Shown: one piece after another, positions 47,001-54,717 of the stretch
Numbering within the stretch: position 1 is the first letter of the stretch
How the letters are laid out: each line of letters opens with the position of its first letter
Assembly (NCBI RefSeq): GCF_025717675.1
Contig: NZ_JAJIRT010000001.1
Span: forward strand, 868,001-932,000
Length of the DNA: 64,000 bases
From: Paucibacter sp. DJ2R-2
GTDB lineage: Bacteria > Pseudomonadota > Gammaproteobacteria > Burkholderiales > Burkholderiaceae_C
Direction: 5' to 3'
Position numbers and translations under genes: made by a program
The notes under the pieces: model-generated
Seen by the model: the letters and a program-made list of their open reading frames with translations, nothing else
Database searches by the model: none
What the model was told of the DNA's origin: nothing

Positions 47001-47109
47001 GCCGGGCTTTGACCCACGCGCCGATGTCAACGGCGACGGCGTGGTCGATATCCGCGACATGGCCGCCGTGTCCAAGAACGTGCCGGCCGCGAACACCTGC
47101 AACAAGTAA
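44098..47109 (+). CDS. Secreted reprolysin-like metalloprotease with C-terminal dockerin-like repeats
   Basis: A 1003-residue exported zinc protease. The N-terminal signal ends near residue 45 (LPAAHA). A propeptide-like region precedes the metzincin catalytic domain with HEMGHQFAGNH (His471, Glu472, His475, His481) and a Met-turn in SSIMAYAGIC, matching the reprolysin-like M12B group. Beta-rich accessory domains follow (about 560-930). The C-terminus has two calcium-loop repeats, DVNGDGSISCADLSIV (943) and DVNGDGVVDIRDMAAV (976), typical of type I dockerin. The ATG at 44098 has AAGGA with 7-nt spacing; a GTG at 44044 is less likely. A cohesin-like PEP-CTERM protein is encoded nearby. Confidence 0.92.
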   Translation: MKQHSSAQGRATSKTAVRDLQRHASSLLVLSMALAGTIALPAAHAATLNATAAAQPTGAFWQDTKATKASVSAKGAIAAVQPRKYRATTLDRLGLSAFAANAPLERTAAAQLSPLTISLPHPDGGYQRFAMVESPVMEQALADKHPEIKTYAGKGIDDPNASVRMDITPQGFHASVRSPKGAWYIDPYFHLDDSLYASYHGRDLPNQHGTLREPLLNEAHIDLTRGFYHAADAVEVRGFGFVPGATVTITVRNPETDSSARQTVTTVADQDGTVSTSVQADPSRNLGAYEVSASDGNTTATAAYHVVDDSQSPTAASGTQLRTYRLALLSDPGYANFHGAANVTAAKVTLINRVTQVYEDETAIRLVLVANNDALNLNTAAQFSGANGPCGGTACFPTASVSCSSATLTRTRQVIGLLVGASNFDIGHIGVGAGGGGIASLGVVGGSAKAQGCTGLPTPVGDLFAVDYVAHEMGHQFAGNHTFNGVSGSCTGGNRNPGTSVEPGSGSSIMAYAGICSTDDLQPHSDAYWSQRSFDEIMAYTTGAETLINEVQMGVLKGFNTNGQQFQLSYAGSDSAPIVRGTNFTTAGIKAALEALPSWTAGGTVTVSALTDTAFTLTFSGTLAGTNLDKVQLVNASAGVEGYIGEIAAGGSTTRRGSTFSATGNTAPTVTAPTGYTIPVRTPFALTGSAIDAEGDTLTYMWEQNDRGAATGTGLLTNGKTNGPLFRQFGLRAVVSEADTVKYNSPGENIVSNNPTRVLPDLAQILANNTNAETGACPTVSGTATAEQIDCYSEYLPTAAYVGFAGTNASPASLNFRLTARDGRGGVNSANTQLVLAPNAGPFLVTWPNSALVLNSGTAYTVTWNVANTNTAPVNTSQVKLSLSTDGGNTFPHVLAASVPNNGSASVTLPVLAADKARIKVEAVDNIFFDVSNADFSIKLYGDVNGDGSISCADLSIVRASLGKRAGQPGFDPRADVNGDGVVDIRDMAAVSKNVPAANTCNK

Positions 47110-47152
47110 GACGATCCGCGCAAGGCGCCACGAACGCAAGCTCGTGGCGCCA

Positions 47153-47419
47153 AGGGCCTGTTCACACTGCGGATGCCTGTGCGAGAGGGGCAGAAAGGGC
47201 CCCAAGCTAGGCGGACGACGAAGCCCAGGCTCGCCGCCTGGGCGAGGAGTTCAACGACGAATGGGGCCCTTTCTGCCCCTATCCCGAAGGGTTGCCACAC
47301 AAATCACCGTGCACGTTGTTGCAAAGCCTCGCCGGGGCGTGACCCCGGCTTCGTTTTGCGCCTAGTGCACGGTGATTTGTGAGGCAGCGCAGCTGGTATC
47401 CGCAGTGTGAGCAGGCCCT
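47153..47419. repeat. 267-bp nested palindromic element
   Basis: Outer 25-bp imperfect inverted repeats (47153-47177 and 47395-47419, two mismatches) enclose two further perfect inverted pairs: 18 bp at 47186-47203/47263-47280 and 17 bp at 47298-47314/47365-47381. Each inner pair holds its own smaller hairpin (47223-47243 and 47331-47349). There is no open frame with recognisable content. The layout, two hairpin domains inside terminal inverted repeats, resembles a small non-autonomous mobile element or a structured RNA. Confidence 0.8.
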
Positions 47420-47422
47420 ATC

Positions 47423-47457
47423 AAAAAGCCCCGCCTGGCAACAGGACGGGGCTTTTT
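47423..47457. terminator. Bidirectional intrinsic terminator
   Basis: AAAAAGCCCCG and CGGGGCTTTTT form an 11-bp stem around a 13-nt loop, with A and T runs on both sides. It sits between the protease gene (+) and the alpha/beta hydrolase gene (-), which converge here. Confidence 0.88.
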
Positions 47458-47479
47458 CTATGGGCGCGCAGCAAGCGGG

Positions 47480-48343
47480 CTAAAACCGGGACGCCAGCCA
47501 GCTTTGCAGCGCGGCAAACACTTGCTCGCGCTCGGGCTCATTGAAGATCTCATGGAAGAGCGGGCCGAAGCACTGCGCGCGCAGCACGGCCGGCGGCGCC
47601 TCGGCTGCAAACTCGGCGCTGCCGGCGGGCGCGACACAGCGGTCGCTGCCGGCCCACATGAGCAAGGTCGGCACCACCCAGTCGGCGGCATGCTGACGCA
47701 CCATTTCACCGGCATCGACAATCATGCGCGCCAGGGTCGGCGTCAGGCGATCGTGCACCATGGGGTCATCGATATAGGCTTGCACGACGGAGCGCTGACG
47801 CGAGATCCAGGCCGTCTTCAAGCCATTGCCGACCGCCAGATGCGGCGCCAAGGCCACGCCCAAGCCCAGTTGCAGGCGCTGCCAGGCCGACAGGCCCGGG
47901 TCCAGCGCCGGCGAGGACAGAACCAGGGCATCGACGGGCCGGAACCAGGCCGGCAGCTGGCCGCCGCTGATGGCCGCCAGGCCGCCTGCCACAAAGCGTG
48001 CGGCCACCAGGCCACCCATGCTGTGCCCGAGCAGCACCAAGGGACCACGGCCCAGCTGAGGGTCGGCGCGCAACTCATCAATGACCAGGGCCAGGTCTTG
48101 CAGCAAGCGCTCGGCATCGGGCACATCACCGCGTGGCCCGCCCGAGGCGCCGTGGCCGCGCTGGTCAAAGCCGGCAACATGCCAGCCCCAGCTGTTCAGC
48201 TTGCCGGCCAGGGCCTCGTAGCGACCGACATGCTCGCCCAGACCGTGCACCAACAAGACGGTGCCACGTGCCGGCTCCAGCCCCAGCTTGCTCCATTGCC
48301 GCCAGTGCAGCGGGATACCATCTTCTGTTCTCAGGGTTCGCAT
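47480..48343 (-). CDS. Monoacylglycerol lipase-like alpha/beta hydrolase
   Basis: A 287-residue serine hydrolase of the lysophospholipase/monoacylglycerol lipase group. The oxyanion loop is LLVHGLGEHVGRYE, FDQRGHGASGG follows, and the nucleophile is in GHSMGG; the acid is in WAGSDRCVAP and the catalytic His in PLFHEIFNEPER. No signal peptide is visible with the start at the ATG at 48343, chosen because the upstream in-frame extension is poorly conserved and lies in the divergent promoter region. It likely hydrolyses monoglycerides or lysophospholipids. Confidence 0.9.
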   Translation of the reverse strand: MRTLRTEDGIPLHWRQWSKLGLEPARGTVLLVHGLGEHVGRYEALAGKLNSWGWHVAGFDQRGHGASGGPRGDVPDAERLLQDLALVIDELRADPQLGRGPLVLLGHSMGGLVAARFVAGGLAAISGGQLPAWFRPVDALVLSSPALDPGLSAWQRLQLGLGVALAPHLAVGNGLKTAWISRQRSVVQAYIDDPMVHDRLTPTLARMIVDAGEMVRQHAADWVVPTLLMWAGSDRCVAPAGSAEFAAEAPPAVLRAQCFGPLFHEIFNEPEREQVFAALQSWLASRF

Positions 48344-48556
48344 GCGAGCCAGTGTAGGCAGGCCCGCTGCACGGCCAACCCAGGGCTTGCCCGGGGCGGT
48401 AAAACTACCCGGGCCTCGGTCTTTCGGCACGACGAGCGAGCCGCCCGCGGCCTGTTGCCGATGAACAATGGACGGCAGGCAGATCGCACCCGATTCCTCG
48501 GCCATGAAGCCCCCCTACACTGCAAACTTTTGTTACCACTTGAGCCGAGTTCCACG

Positions 48557-49888
48557 ATGAGAAATCTGCTTTCCTTGCTCATCTGTCTGATGCTGGCGGC
48601 CTGCGCCGGGCCCAAGTACACGGTCGATGACGGCCGCGCCGTCAACGAAACCCTGCTCGGCCACATCCGCAGCTATGGCATGGGCGAGCAGGCGATCCGC
48701 CCCGCAATTGCACGCAGCGCGGACCTCAAGGACCCCGAATGTGACAAACAGTGGGAGCTGCCCTTTGCCCTGGCCACCAGCAGCGGCTGGTCCGAGACCG
48801 ACCGGGTCGCCTGGGTGCGCGCCCTGCAGGTGGATGAGCGTCTGACCGTGGTGGCCACGGCACCGGGCTCGCCGCTGCAACTCGGCGACAAGGTGGCCGT
48901 GCTGGCAGGGCTGAAAACCGAAGACACCGAGCAAATGCTCAACGGCCTGGCCGAAATCCGCGACCGCGGCCGCCCTTTTTCTATCGTGCTGTCAACCGGC
49001 AAGCAGCATGTCATCACGCCCTTCGAGGTCTGCCGTGGCTACACCCGCCTGGCCCCGCCGAGCACGCCCGAGGTGCAGGACTACCACTGGCTGCTCAGCA
49101 TGCATTCCCTGGAGGTACCCAAGGTCGGGCTCAGCGATGACGAGGCACTCTGGGTGGTGCTTTGGACCCAGGGCCTGTCGGAAGAAGGCGGCGCCCGCAT
49201 GAAGACCTTCCACTACGGCAGCAAGATCGTCGGCACGCTCTACAACCTCGTCACCCTGGCCACCGGCCTCAAGGGTGCGGCGCTGGCGGCGGAAGCGGCC
49301 GTCACGGCTGCCAAAAGCGCGGCTCAGAGCGTGGTGACCGAAGTGCTCAAGCAGCAGCTGATCGAGCAAGGCAAGAGCCTGGCCATCCAGCGCATCCGCG
49401 AGGGCATCACCGACGCGGCCGAAAAGCTGACCCGCCAGCAAGTGGTCAACGCCCTGCAGGCGGCAGCCGCCAACCGCGGCTCACTGTCCGGCGTGGCCCG
49501 AGTCGGGGCCACGGTCTTCGACCGCGCCGACAGCTGGGCGTTCGAACGCGTGGCCAAGCTCGGTGGCAACCCGCTGGCCGGCTTTCGATTGCATCAAAAA
49601 TTGATCGAACGCAGCTTCACTGGCAACGCTTTCGCCTTTGATGCCGAACGACTGGATGCGCTGAGCAAATTGGCCGAAACCAAGGGGCTGGGCTACGAGG
49701 TGCAAGCCATCTTGAACGGTTTCAAACCGGAAGAGCTGCTGTTCGAAATCGGCGCCATGCCCCTGGCCTCGGCGCCGGCGGCCTTTTCCTTCTCTGGCCC
49801 CGAGGACCCAGGCCAGGGTCGCTTCGCACGCGGCCTGATTGATGCCATGCTGGACATGCCCATGGCCTCTGGCCCGGCCAAAAAATAA
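48557..49888 (+). CDS. Lipoprotein with PDZ-like domain, function unknown
   Basis: A 443-residue lipoprotein: the lipobox is LAAC (Cys16). Residues 90-160 resemble a PDZ-like fold (ERLTVVATAPGSPLQLGDKVAVLAG ... RPFSIVLSTGKQHVITPF). The same kind of N-terminal module is seen in some M48 peptidase-linked lipoproteins, but no HExxH motif is found here. A hydrophobic, Ala-rich helical stretch at about 230-275 could insert in or lie on a membrane, followed by a helical C-terminus. The next gene, a MORN-repeat protein, begins 2 nt after its stop, so the two are co-translated. I do not recognise the family as a whole. Confidence 0.7.
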   Translation: MRNLLSLLICLMLAACAGPKYTVDDGRAVNETLLGHIRSYGMGEQAIRPAIARSADLKDPECDKQWELPFALATSSGWSETDRVAWVRALQVDERLTVVATAPGSPLQLGDKVAVLAGLKTEDTEQMLNGLAEIRDRGRPFSIVLSTGKQHVITPFEVCRGYTRLAPPSTPEVQDYHWLLSMHSLEVPKVGLSDDEALWVVLWTQGLSEEGGARMKTFHYGSKIVGTLYNLVTLATGLKGAALAAEAAVTAAKSAAQSVVTEVLKQQLIEQGKSLAIQRIREGITDAAEKLTRQQVVNALQAAAANRGSLSGVARVGATVFDRADSWAFERVAKLGGNPLAGFRLHQKLIERSFTGNAFAFDAERLDALSKLAETKGLGYEVQAILNGFKPEELLFEIGAMPLASAPAAFSFSGPEDPGQGRFARGLIDAMLDMPMASGPAKK

Positions 49889-49890
49889 CG

Positions 49891-51849
49891 ATGAAAACGA
49901 AGGTCTTCTCGATGCGCTTGTCGATCGTTTGCCTGGCTCTGACCCTGTCGCTCGGCCTCGCCCCGCGTGCCGCGTGTGCACAAAGCACCTCAGCCCCACC
50001 CACCGGTGCACCTGTGCCCGCAGCGGCCCCTGCGGCTTCGGCCGCGGCCAGCCTGCCGGCGGACGCCGCCTCTGCCCCAGACGGAGCTGCATCCGCGCCG
50101 GCCGCCCCTCCGCCGCCCCCGCCACCAAGCTGTTCTTCGCTGACCGCCAAGGCCATGAGCAGCGACCTGCGCGCCGCCACCGCTCAAGCCCAGAACAAGC
50201 CCCTGGAAGAGCTGGCCCGAGCCTATGAGGAGGCTGTCTCCCTCTGGACCCAGGCCACGGGCGGCTGCACCGGCCGCGCTCAGGAACGCGCCCAGCGCGC
50301 TCTCGGTGACAACGAGCGCCAGCGGGCCGCCGTGGCCGAGCGCATGGCGGCTGGCTCGCAGTGCGAGCTTTCGCACCGCGATGCGGCCTCTCTGCAGGAA
50401 CTGGCTGCCAAGGCTTTTGGCGAGCGCCGCTTTGGCGATGCGGCCTCGCTCTACAGCAAGGCCGAAACCATGTGGGATCTGGCCGCCGAGCATTGCACCG
50501 GCAGCCAACAACAGATCGCCTTGCGGCGCCGCGAGCAGACCGAGATCGACGCCCACAACGCCGAGTTCTGCGCCCCTATCTTCGAAAAGGCGCGCGAGTT
50601 CGCGCAGAAGTTTCGCACCGCCGCACCGGGCCTCAATCCGACCGAGCGCCAGGCTCAGTCCATGATTGCCGAGACCGCCTGGCGGCGCGCCGCCACACTG
50701 TGCAAGGACGCCGCCCTCGAGAACGCCAACAGCTTCATTCAGACCCTGGCACGCGAGCGCGGCACCCCCTGGACCGCCGTGCCTTTGCCGGAAAGCTTTC
50801 AGGCGGTTATGCCCAAGCCGCCGGCGCCACGGCCCACCGCGGCCGCCAGCGCGCCCGGCGCGACGGCCAAAACGGCAGGCGCAACAACGGGAGCGGCGGG
50901 AGCAAGCGTGGCAGCAGCAGCAGCAACAACGGCTGCTGCGGCAGGTGCGACGGCCGGCGCGAAAGCCACCGGCGATACCGCGGCGAGTGGTCTGGGCGCG
51001 CTCGTCAGCGGCGCCATCGGTGCAGTGAAGAGCGCCACGCAGACCACCGGCAACGAAGCCGCGGCGGCACGCAACAACAGCCAATCGCGAACGACGGCCG
51101 AGGAAGCACCCAAGGAGCCGCCCAAGGAGATGGACATTCGCGCCGGCGACACCCGCTACAAAGGCCAGTTCGTGCGCGAGGAGGGTCAGGTCGTGAGCGG
51201 CACCGGGCGGGTCGAATGGTCGAACGGCGATGTCTACATCGGCAGCCTGGTGCGCAGCGTGCGCCAGGGCAAGGGCGAATTCATCTGGGCCAATGGCCAG
51301 CGCTATGAAGGCGACTGGGTTGAGAACAAAGCAACTGGCCAGGGCAAGCTCAGCTTTGCCAATGGCAACCAGTACGAAGGCTCGCTGATCGACGGAAGCC
51401 CCGAAGGCAGCGGACAGCTCAGCTTCGCCAGCGGCGACGTCTACAAGGGCCAGGTCAGCCAGGGCATGCCCCACGGCAAGGGCTTGTACCGCTGGGCCAA
51501 TGGTCAACAGTACGAGGGCGACTATGTCCGCTCGGCACCACAAGGCCGAGGCATCCTGCGCTATGCCAACGGCAACCGCTTTGAGGGCAGCATCCAAGCG
51601 GGGCAACCCCATGGACAAGGCCGTATGGAGATGGCCTCGGGCGACCGCTACGAAGGCGACTTCCAACTTGGCAAGCCACATGGCCAGGGCAGCTATTTCT
51701 GGAAGAGCGGCGAGCGTTATGTCGGTGCTTGGGCGGGAGGCCTCAAGCACGGCGAAGGTGTGTTTCACTGGCCCAACGGCGACCGCTGGGAAGGTTTGTT
51801 CAAGGCCGACGAGCGCACTGAGGAAGGTGTGATACACCGAAAGGATTGA
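49891..51849 (+). CDS. Exported MORN-repeat protein
   Basis: A 652-residue protein with a signal peptide (cut near ACAQ, residue 31) and Ala/Pro-rich segments including a seven-proline run. Residues 80-300 are helical with paired cysteines, reminiscent of TPR-like packing. A second Ala/Thr-rich linker follows. Residues 423-645 hold about ten MORN repeats of 23 residues (pattern YEGxxxxGxxxGxGxxxxxxG). MORN repeats elsewhere bind membranes or act as protein scaffolds. It starts 2 nt after the PDZ-like lipoprotein, so the two probably form one periplasmic or outer-membrane assembly (inference). Confidence 0.88.
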   Translation: MKTKVFSMRLSIVCLALTLSLGLAPRAACAQSTSAPPTGAPVPAAAPAASAAASLPADAASAPDGAASAPAAPPPPPPPSCSSLTAKAMSSDLRAATAQAQNKPLEELARAYEEAVSLWTQATGGCTGRAQERAQRALGDNERQRAAVAERMAAGSQCELSHRDAASLQELAAKAFGERRFGDAASLYSKAETMWDLAAEHCTGSQQQIALRRREQTEIDAHNAEFCAPIFEKAREFAQKFRTAAPGLNPTERQAQSMIAETAWRRAATLCKDAALENANSFIQTLARERGTPWTAVPLPESFQAVMPKPPAPRPTAAASAPGATAKTAGATTGAAGASVAAAAATTAAAAGATAGAKATGDTAASGLGALVSGAIGAVKSATQTTGNEAAAARNNSQSRTTAEEAPKEPPKEMDIRAGDTRYKGQFVREEGQVVSGTGRVEWSNGDVYIGSLVRSVRQGKGEFIWANGQRYEGDWVENKATGQGKLSFANGNQYEGSLIDGSPEGSGQLSFASGDVYKGQVSQGMPHGKGLYRWANGQQYEGDYVRSAPQGRGILRYANGNRFEGSIQAGQPHGQGRMEMASGDRYEGDFQLGKPHGQGSYFWKSGERYVGAWAGGLKHGEGVFHWPNGDRWEGLFKADERTEEGVIHRKD

Positions 51850-51899
51850 GTAGGTGAATGCACGGATGAGTCATCGGGGTTTGGGTGGAGCTAGCTTGT

Positions 51900-52871
51900 A
51901 TGAACGGACACATGGCTGTTGAACTGAGCCCGCCGGACATCGGCATTTACCGGGAGGGTGGCAGCGGCGTGGACTATGTTCATGTGCTGGACTCCGGCCG
52001 CCCCGGGCCCACCGTCATGGTGCAAGCCCTGACCCATGGCAATGAGCTCTGCGGCGCCATTGCCCTCGACTGGCTGTTCCAGCAAGGCATGGGGCGATCA
52101 CTGCAGCCGCTGCAAGGGCGCTTGATCCTGAGCTTTGCAAATGTCGAGGCCTACACGCGCTTCGACCCGGCCGACCCGAATGCCTCGCGCTGTGTCGATG
52201 AAGACTTGAACCGGGTCTGGAGCGACGCGCAGCTGTTTGGCTCGCGTGACTCGCTGGAGCTGCGTCGCGCTCGCGCCCTGCGCCCCTTCGTCGACAGCGC
52301 TGATTTCCTCTTTGACATCCACTCGATGCAAGACGCCTGTCGGCCCTTGATGGTCTGCGGCCTGCTGGACAAGGGCGCCGCCTTTGCGCGAGAGCTGGGC
52401 ATGCCCGGTGACTTGCTGATCGACACCGGCCACCCCTCGGGCCTGCGCATGCGCGACCGCGGTGGCTTTGGCGACCCAGCCAGCCCAAAGAACGCCTTGC
52501 TGATCGAATGCGGTCAGCACTGGGAGCAGCGCTCGGCCGAGGTGGCCATCGATGGCTTGGTGCGATTCCTACGCCTGACCGGCATGGTCAGCGCCGACTG
52601 GGCCGAAGCCCGCCTGCGCTTGCCCCTGCCGGAGCGTCAACGCACCATCCGGGTCGACGAAGCCATCACCGCCTTGAGCAGCGACTTCCACTTCACCCTG
52701 CCGGCGCCCGTACGCGGCCTCGATGTCATCCCCGAAGCGGGCACTGTGTTCGCAGCCGATGGCGACTCCGTCTTCAAGACACGTTATGCCAACACGGTGC
52801 TGGTCATGCCCAGCCTCAAGCATGGGCTGCCGGGGAACACGATGGTGAGGCTGGGGCGGTTTGAGGACTGA
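51900..52871 (+). CDS. Succinylglutamate desuccinylase/aspartoacylase family protein
   Basis: A 323-residue zinc-dependent deacylase of the M14-related AstE/AspA family. The first zinc motif is ALTHGNELCG (His and Glu) and the second His is in LFDIHSMQD; the conserved DEDLNRVW segment lies between them and ALLIECGQH carries the catalytic Glu. The C-terminal beta domain (residues 225-320) ends in VLVMPSLKHGLPGNTMVRLG. The ATG at 51900 has GGAG about 10 nt before it. No arginine-catabolism genes are nearby, so the acyl-amino-acid substrate is unknown. Confidence 0.85.
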   Translation: MNGHMAVELSPPDIGIYREGGSGVDYVHVLDSGRPGPTVMVQALTHGNELCGAIALDWLFQQGMGRSLQPLQGRLILSFANVEAYTRFDPADPNASRCVDEDLNRVWSDAQLFGSRDSLELRRARALRPFVDSADFLFDIHSMQDACRPLMVCGLLDKGAAFARELGMPGDLLIDTGHPSGLRMRDRGGFGDPASPKNALLIECGQHWEQRSAEVAIDGLVRFLRLTGMVSADWAEARLRLPLPERQRTIRVDEAITALSSDFHFTLPAPVRGLDVIPEAGTVFAADGDSVFKTRYANTVLVMPSLKHGLPGNTMVRLGRFED

Positions 52872-52892
52872 GGGCTGGCTCTGGGCTGTCGT

Positions 52893-53267
52893 TCAGGCCG
52901 CCTTCACACAAAAAGCATTGAGCTTGTTGCCATCCAGATCGCGGAAGTAGGCCGCATAGAAGCCGCCGCCTCGCGGGCCCGGCGCGCCCTCGTCCTGGGC
53001 GCCCAGAGCCAAGGCCTTGGCATGCAGGGCCTGGACTTTCTCTTCGCTGTCCAGGGCCAGGGCGACCATGGTGCCGTTGCCGGCCGTGGCGGGCTGCTCG
53101 TCGTAAGGCTTCATGACGGCAAAGCCGGGCTTGTCCATGCCGGTGCCCCAGGCATAGCCGCGGCCGAAGTCCATCATCCGTTTGATACCGAGGACGGCGA
53201 ACAGCTCGTCATAGAAAGCTGCCGCGCGCGGCAGATCGTTGGTGCCCAGGGTGGTGTAGCCGATCAT
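52893..53267 (-). CDS. VOC (glyoxalase/dioxygenase fold) family protein
   Basis: A 124-residue single-domain vicinal-oxygen-chelate protein. The family opening IGYTTLGTNDLPRAAAFYDELF is present and the C-terminal strand is YFRDLDGNKLNAFC, where the Glu often serving as metal ligand is replaced by Asn. The first-strand His typical of glyoxalase I is also missing (Thr instead), so a metal enzyme role is doubtful. It faces the 6-helix diguanylate cyclase gene across about 130 nt. Function unknown. Confidence 0.85.
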   Translation of the reverse strand: MIGYTTLGTNDLPRAAAFYDELFAVLGIKRMMDFGRGYAWGTGMDKPGFAVMKPYDEQPATAGNGTMVALALDSEEKVQALHAKALALGAQDEGAPGPRGGGFYAAYFRDLDGNKLNAFCVKAA

Positions 53268-53399
53268 GGGTTTCGCTCCTCGGGTTGGGGTGTTCGGAGT
53301 ATCGGCCAGGCCCTTGATACCAGTGCGAGTTCAGGTCGCTGGCTCTGGAAATTTGTGCGATGCTGGCCCCCACACCGCCCCATCGCCCACCGCAGTACC

Positions 53400-54587
53400 A
53401 TGGACGAGCCCCATGCCAACAGTCTGTACAGCGAACAGCTGAAACGGGGTTTGGGCCGCCTGAATTTCTTGCCGCCGCTGGAGCTGGAATACCGACGCTA
53501 CTGTGCCCAGGGCATACGTTGGCGCTTCATCAGTACCGCCTTGCTGGCCCTGCTGATTTGGGCCGTTTTCTGGTGGACGGATGGCTGGCGCCTGCAGGCG
53601 CTCACCGAACCGGCGCAGTTCCAGCCCCTGATCGACCAGCTGCAGCAGCTGCGCCTCGGCGTGATGCTGGTGCTGCTGCTGGCCCTGGCCGTGTTGGCCC
53701 TGGTTCGCGACACCGAGCGGGCACTGTGGGCCGTGTTCCTGATGGCGCTGGCCACGGCCGACGGCGCCACGCTGGCCTTGATGTGCTATCAGCGCATGGG
53801 CCTGCCGACCGAGAGCAGCGTGCTGGTGCTGGCCATGGTGACCCATTTCATGCCCATCGGCGCGCGCTTCCGATGGCATCTGGCCCTGGCGATCAGCTTT
53901 TTGGCCTCGGTGTTGATCATCGCCTTCCTGACGCCCGAACAGGCCCTGCGCGACGCGCTGCTGCGCATCTGTCTGGTGTTGCTGCTGACCTTGCTGACCT
54001 GTGCTTTTGGCGCCTATTGGCGCGAGTACCTGCGGCGCGAGCAGTTCCTGCACCGCGGCCTGGCCCAATGGCTGGCCCTGCATGACGAGCTCACCGGCCT
54101 GAGCAACCGCCGCCTGTTCAAGCAGCATCTGCAAATCGCCATGGCTCAGGCCAGCCGCGACGGCCGCGCCCTGGCCCTGCTGCTGATCGACGTCGACCAT
54201 TTCAAGCGCTACAACGACCGCTACGGCCACGACGCCGGCGACCACGCCCTGCAGCGCGTGGCCGCCGTGCTGGCGCGCCTGGCCCAACGCCCCATGGACC
54301 TGGCCGCGCGCATGGGCGGCGAAGAAATGGCACTGCTGCTCTACGACATCCGGCCCGAGCATCTGGGCGAACACGCGAACGCGGTGGTCGCCGCCATGGC
54401 CGCGGAAGGCTTGCCGCATGAGGACTCCCCGACAGCGCCGGTGCTGACCCTCAGCCTGGGCGCCGCGCTGATGCGGCCGGGCGAGGGCCCGGAGCGCTTG
54501 TACCAACGTGCTGATGCCCTTCTGTACCAGGCCAAGAACGCGGGGCGGAACTGTGCATGCTTGGAGGGCGGCCCACGGGGCGGATGA
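53400..54587 (+). CDS. Six-helix membrane diguanylate cyclase
   Basis: A 395-residue protein with six N-terminal membrane helices (about residues 45-215) ending in YWREYLRREQFL, followed by a GGDEF domain. The signature is GGEEM (about 305-309); metal and catalytic acidic residues are retained and the conserved FKRYNDRYGHDAGD substrate region is present, so diguanylate cyclase activity is expected. The helical module resembles that of the EAL protein at 17251 (shared WREYL-x-R motif at the membrane exit). The start is the ATG at 53400, since conserved sequence begins there. Confidence 0.9.
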   Translation: MDEPHANSLYSEQLKRGLGRLNFLPPLELEYRRYCAQGIRWRFISTALLALLIWAVFWWTDGWRLQALTEPAQFQPLIDQLQQLRLGVMLVLLLALAVLALVRDTERALWAVFLMALATADGATLALMCYQRMGLPTESSVLVLAMVTHFMPIGARFRWHLALAISFLASVLIIAFLTPEQALRDALLRICLVLLLTLLTCAFGAYWREYLRREQFLHRGLAQWLALHDELTGLSNRRLFKQHLQIAMAQASRDGRALALLLIDVDHFKRYNDRYGHDAGDHALQRVAAVLARLAQRPMDLAARMGGEEMALLLYDIRPEHLGEHANAVVAAMAAEGLPHEDSPTAPVLTLSLGAALMRPGEGPERLYQRADALLYQAKNAGRNCACLEGGPRGG

Positions 54588-54717
54588 GCCCAGCCGGAAA
54601 GGCCTGGCCTGCGGTCGAACCGTCGCCGCTTCTGTCGATCCGTCGCCCAGGCCCGGCAGCGCCGCTCCGCCTTGGCGAGACTGCATCCATCAACTCCCCC
54701 CACTGATGGAGCCACCC

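Noticed and set aside
52893-53267. VOC protein as a glyoxalase I
   Set aside because: Expected metal-binding His and Glu positions are Thr and Asn.
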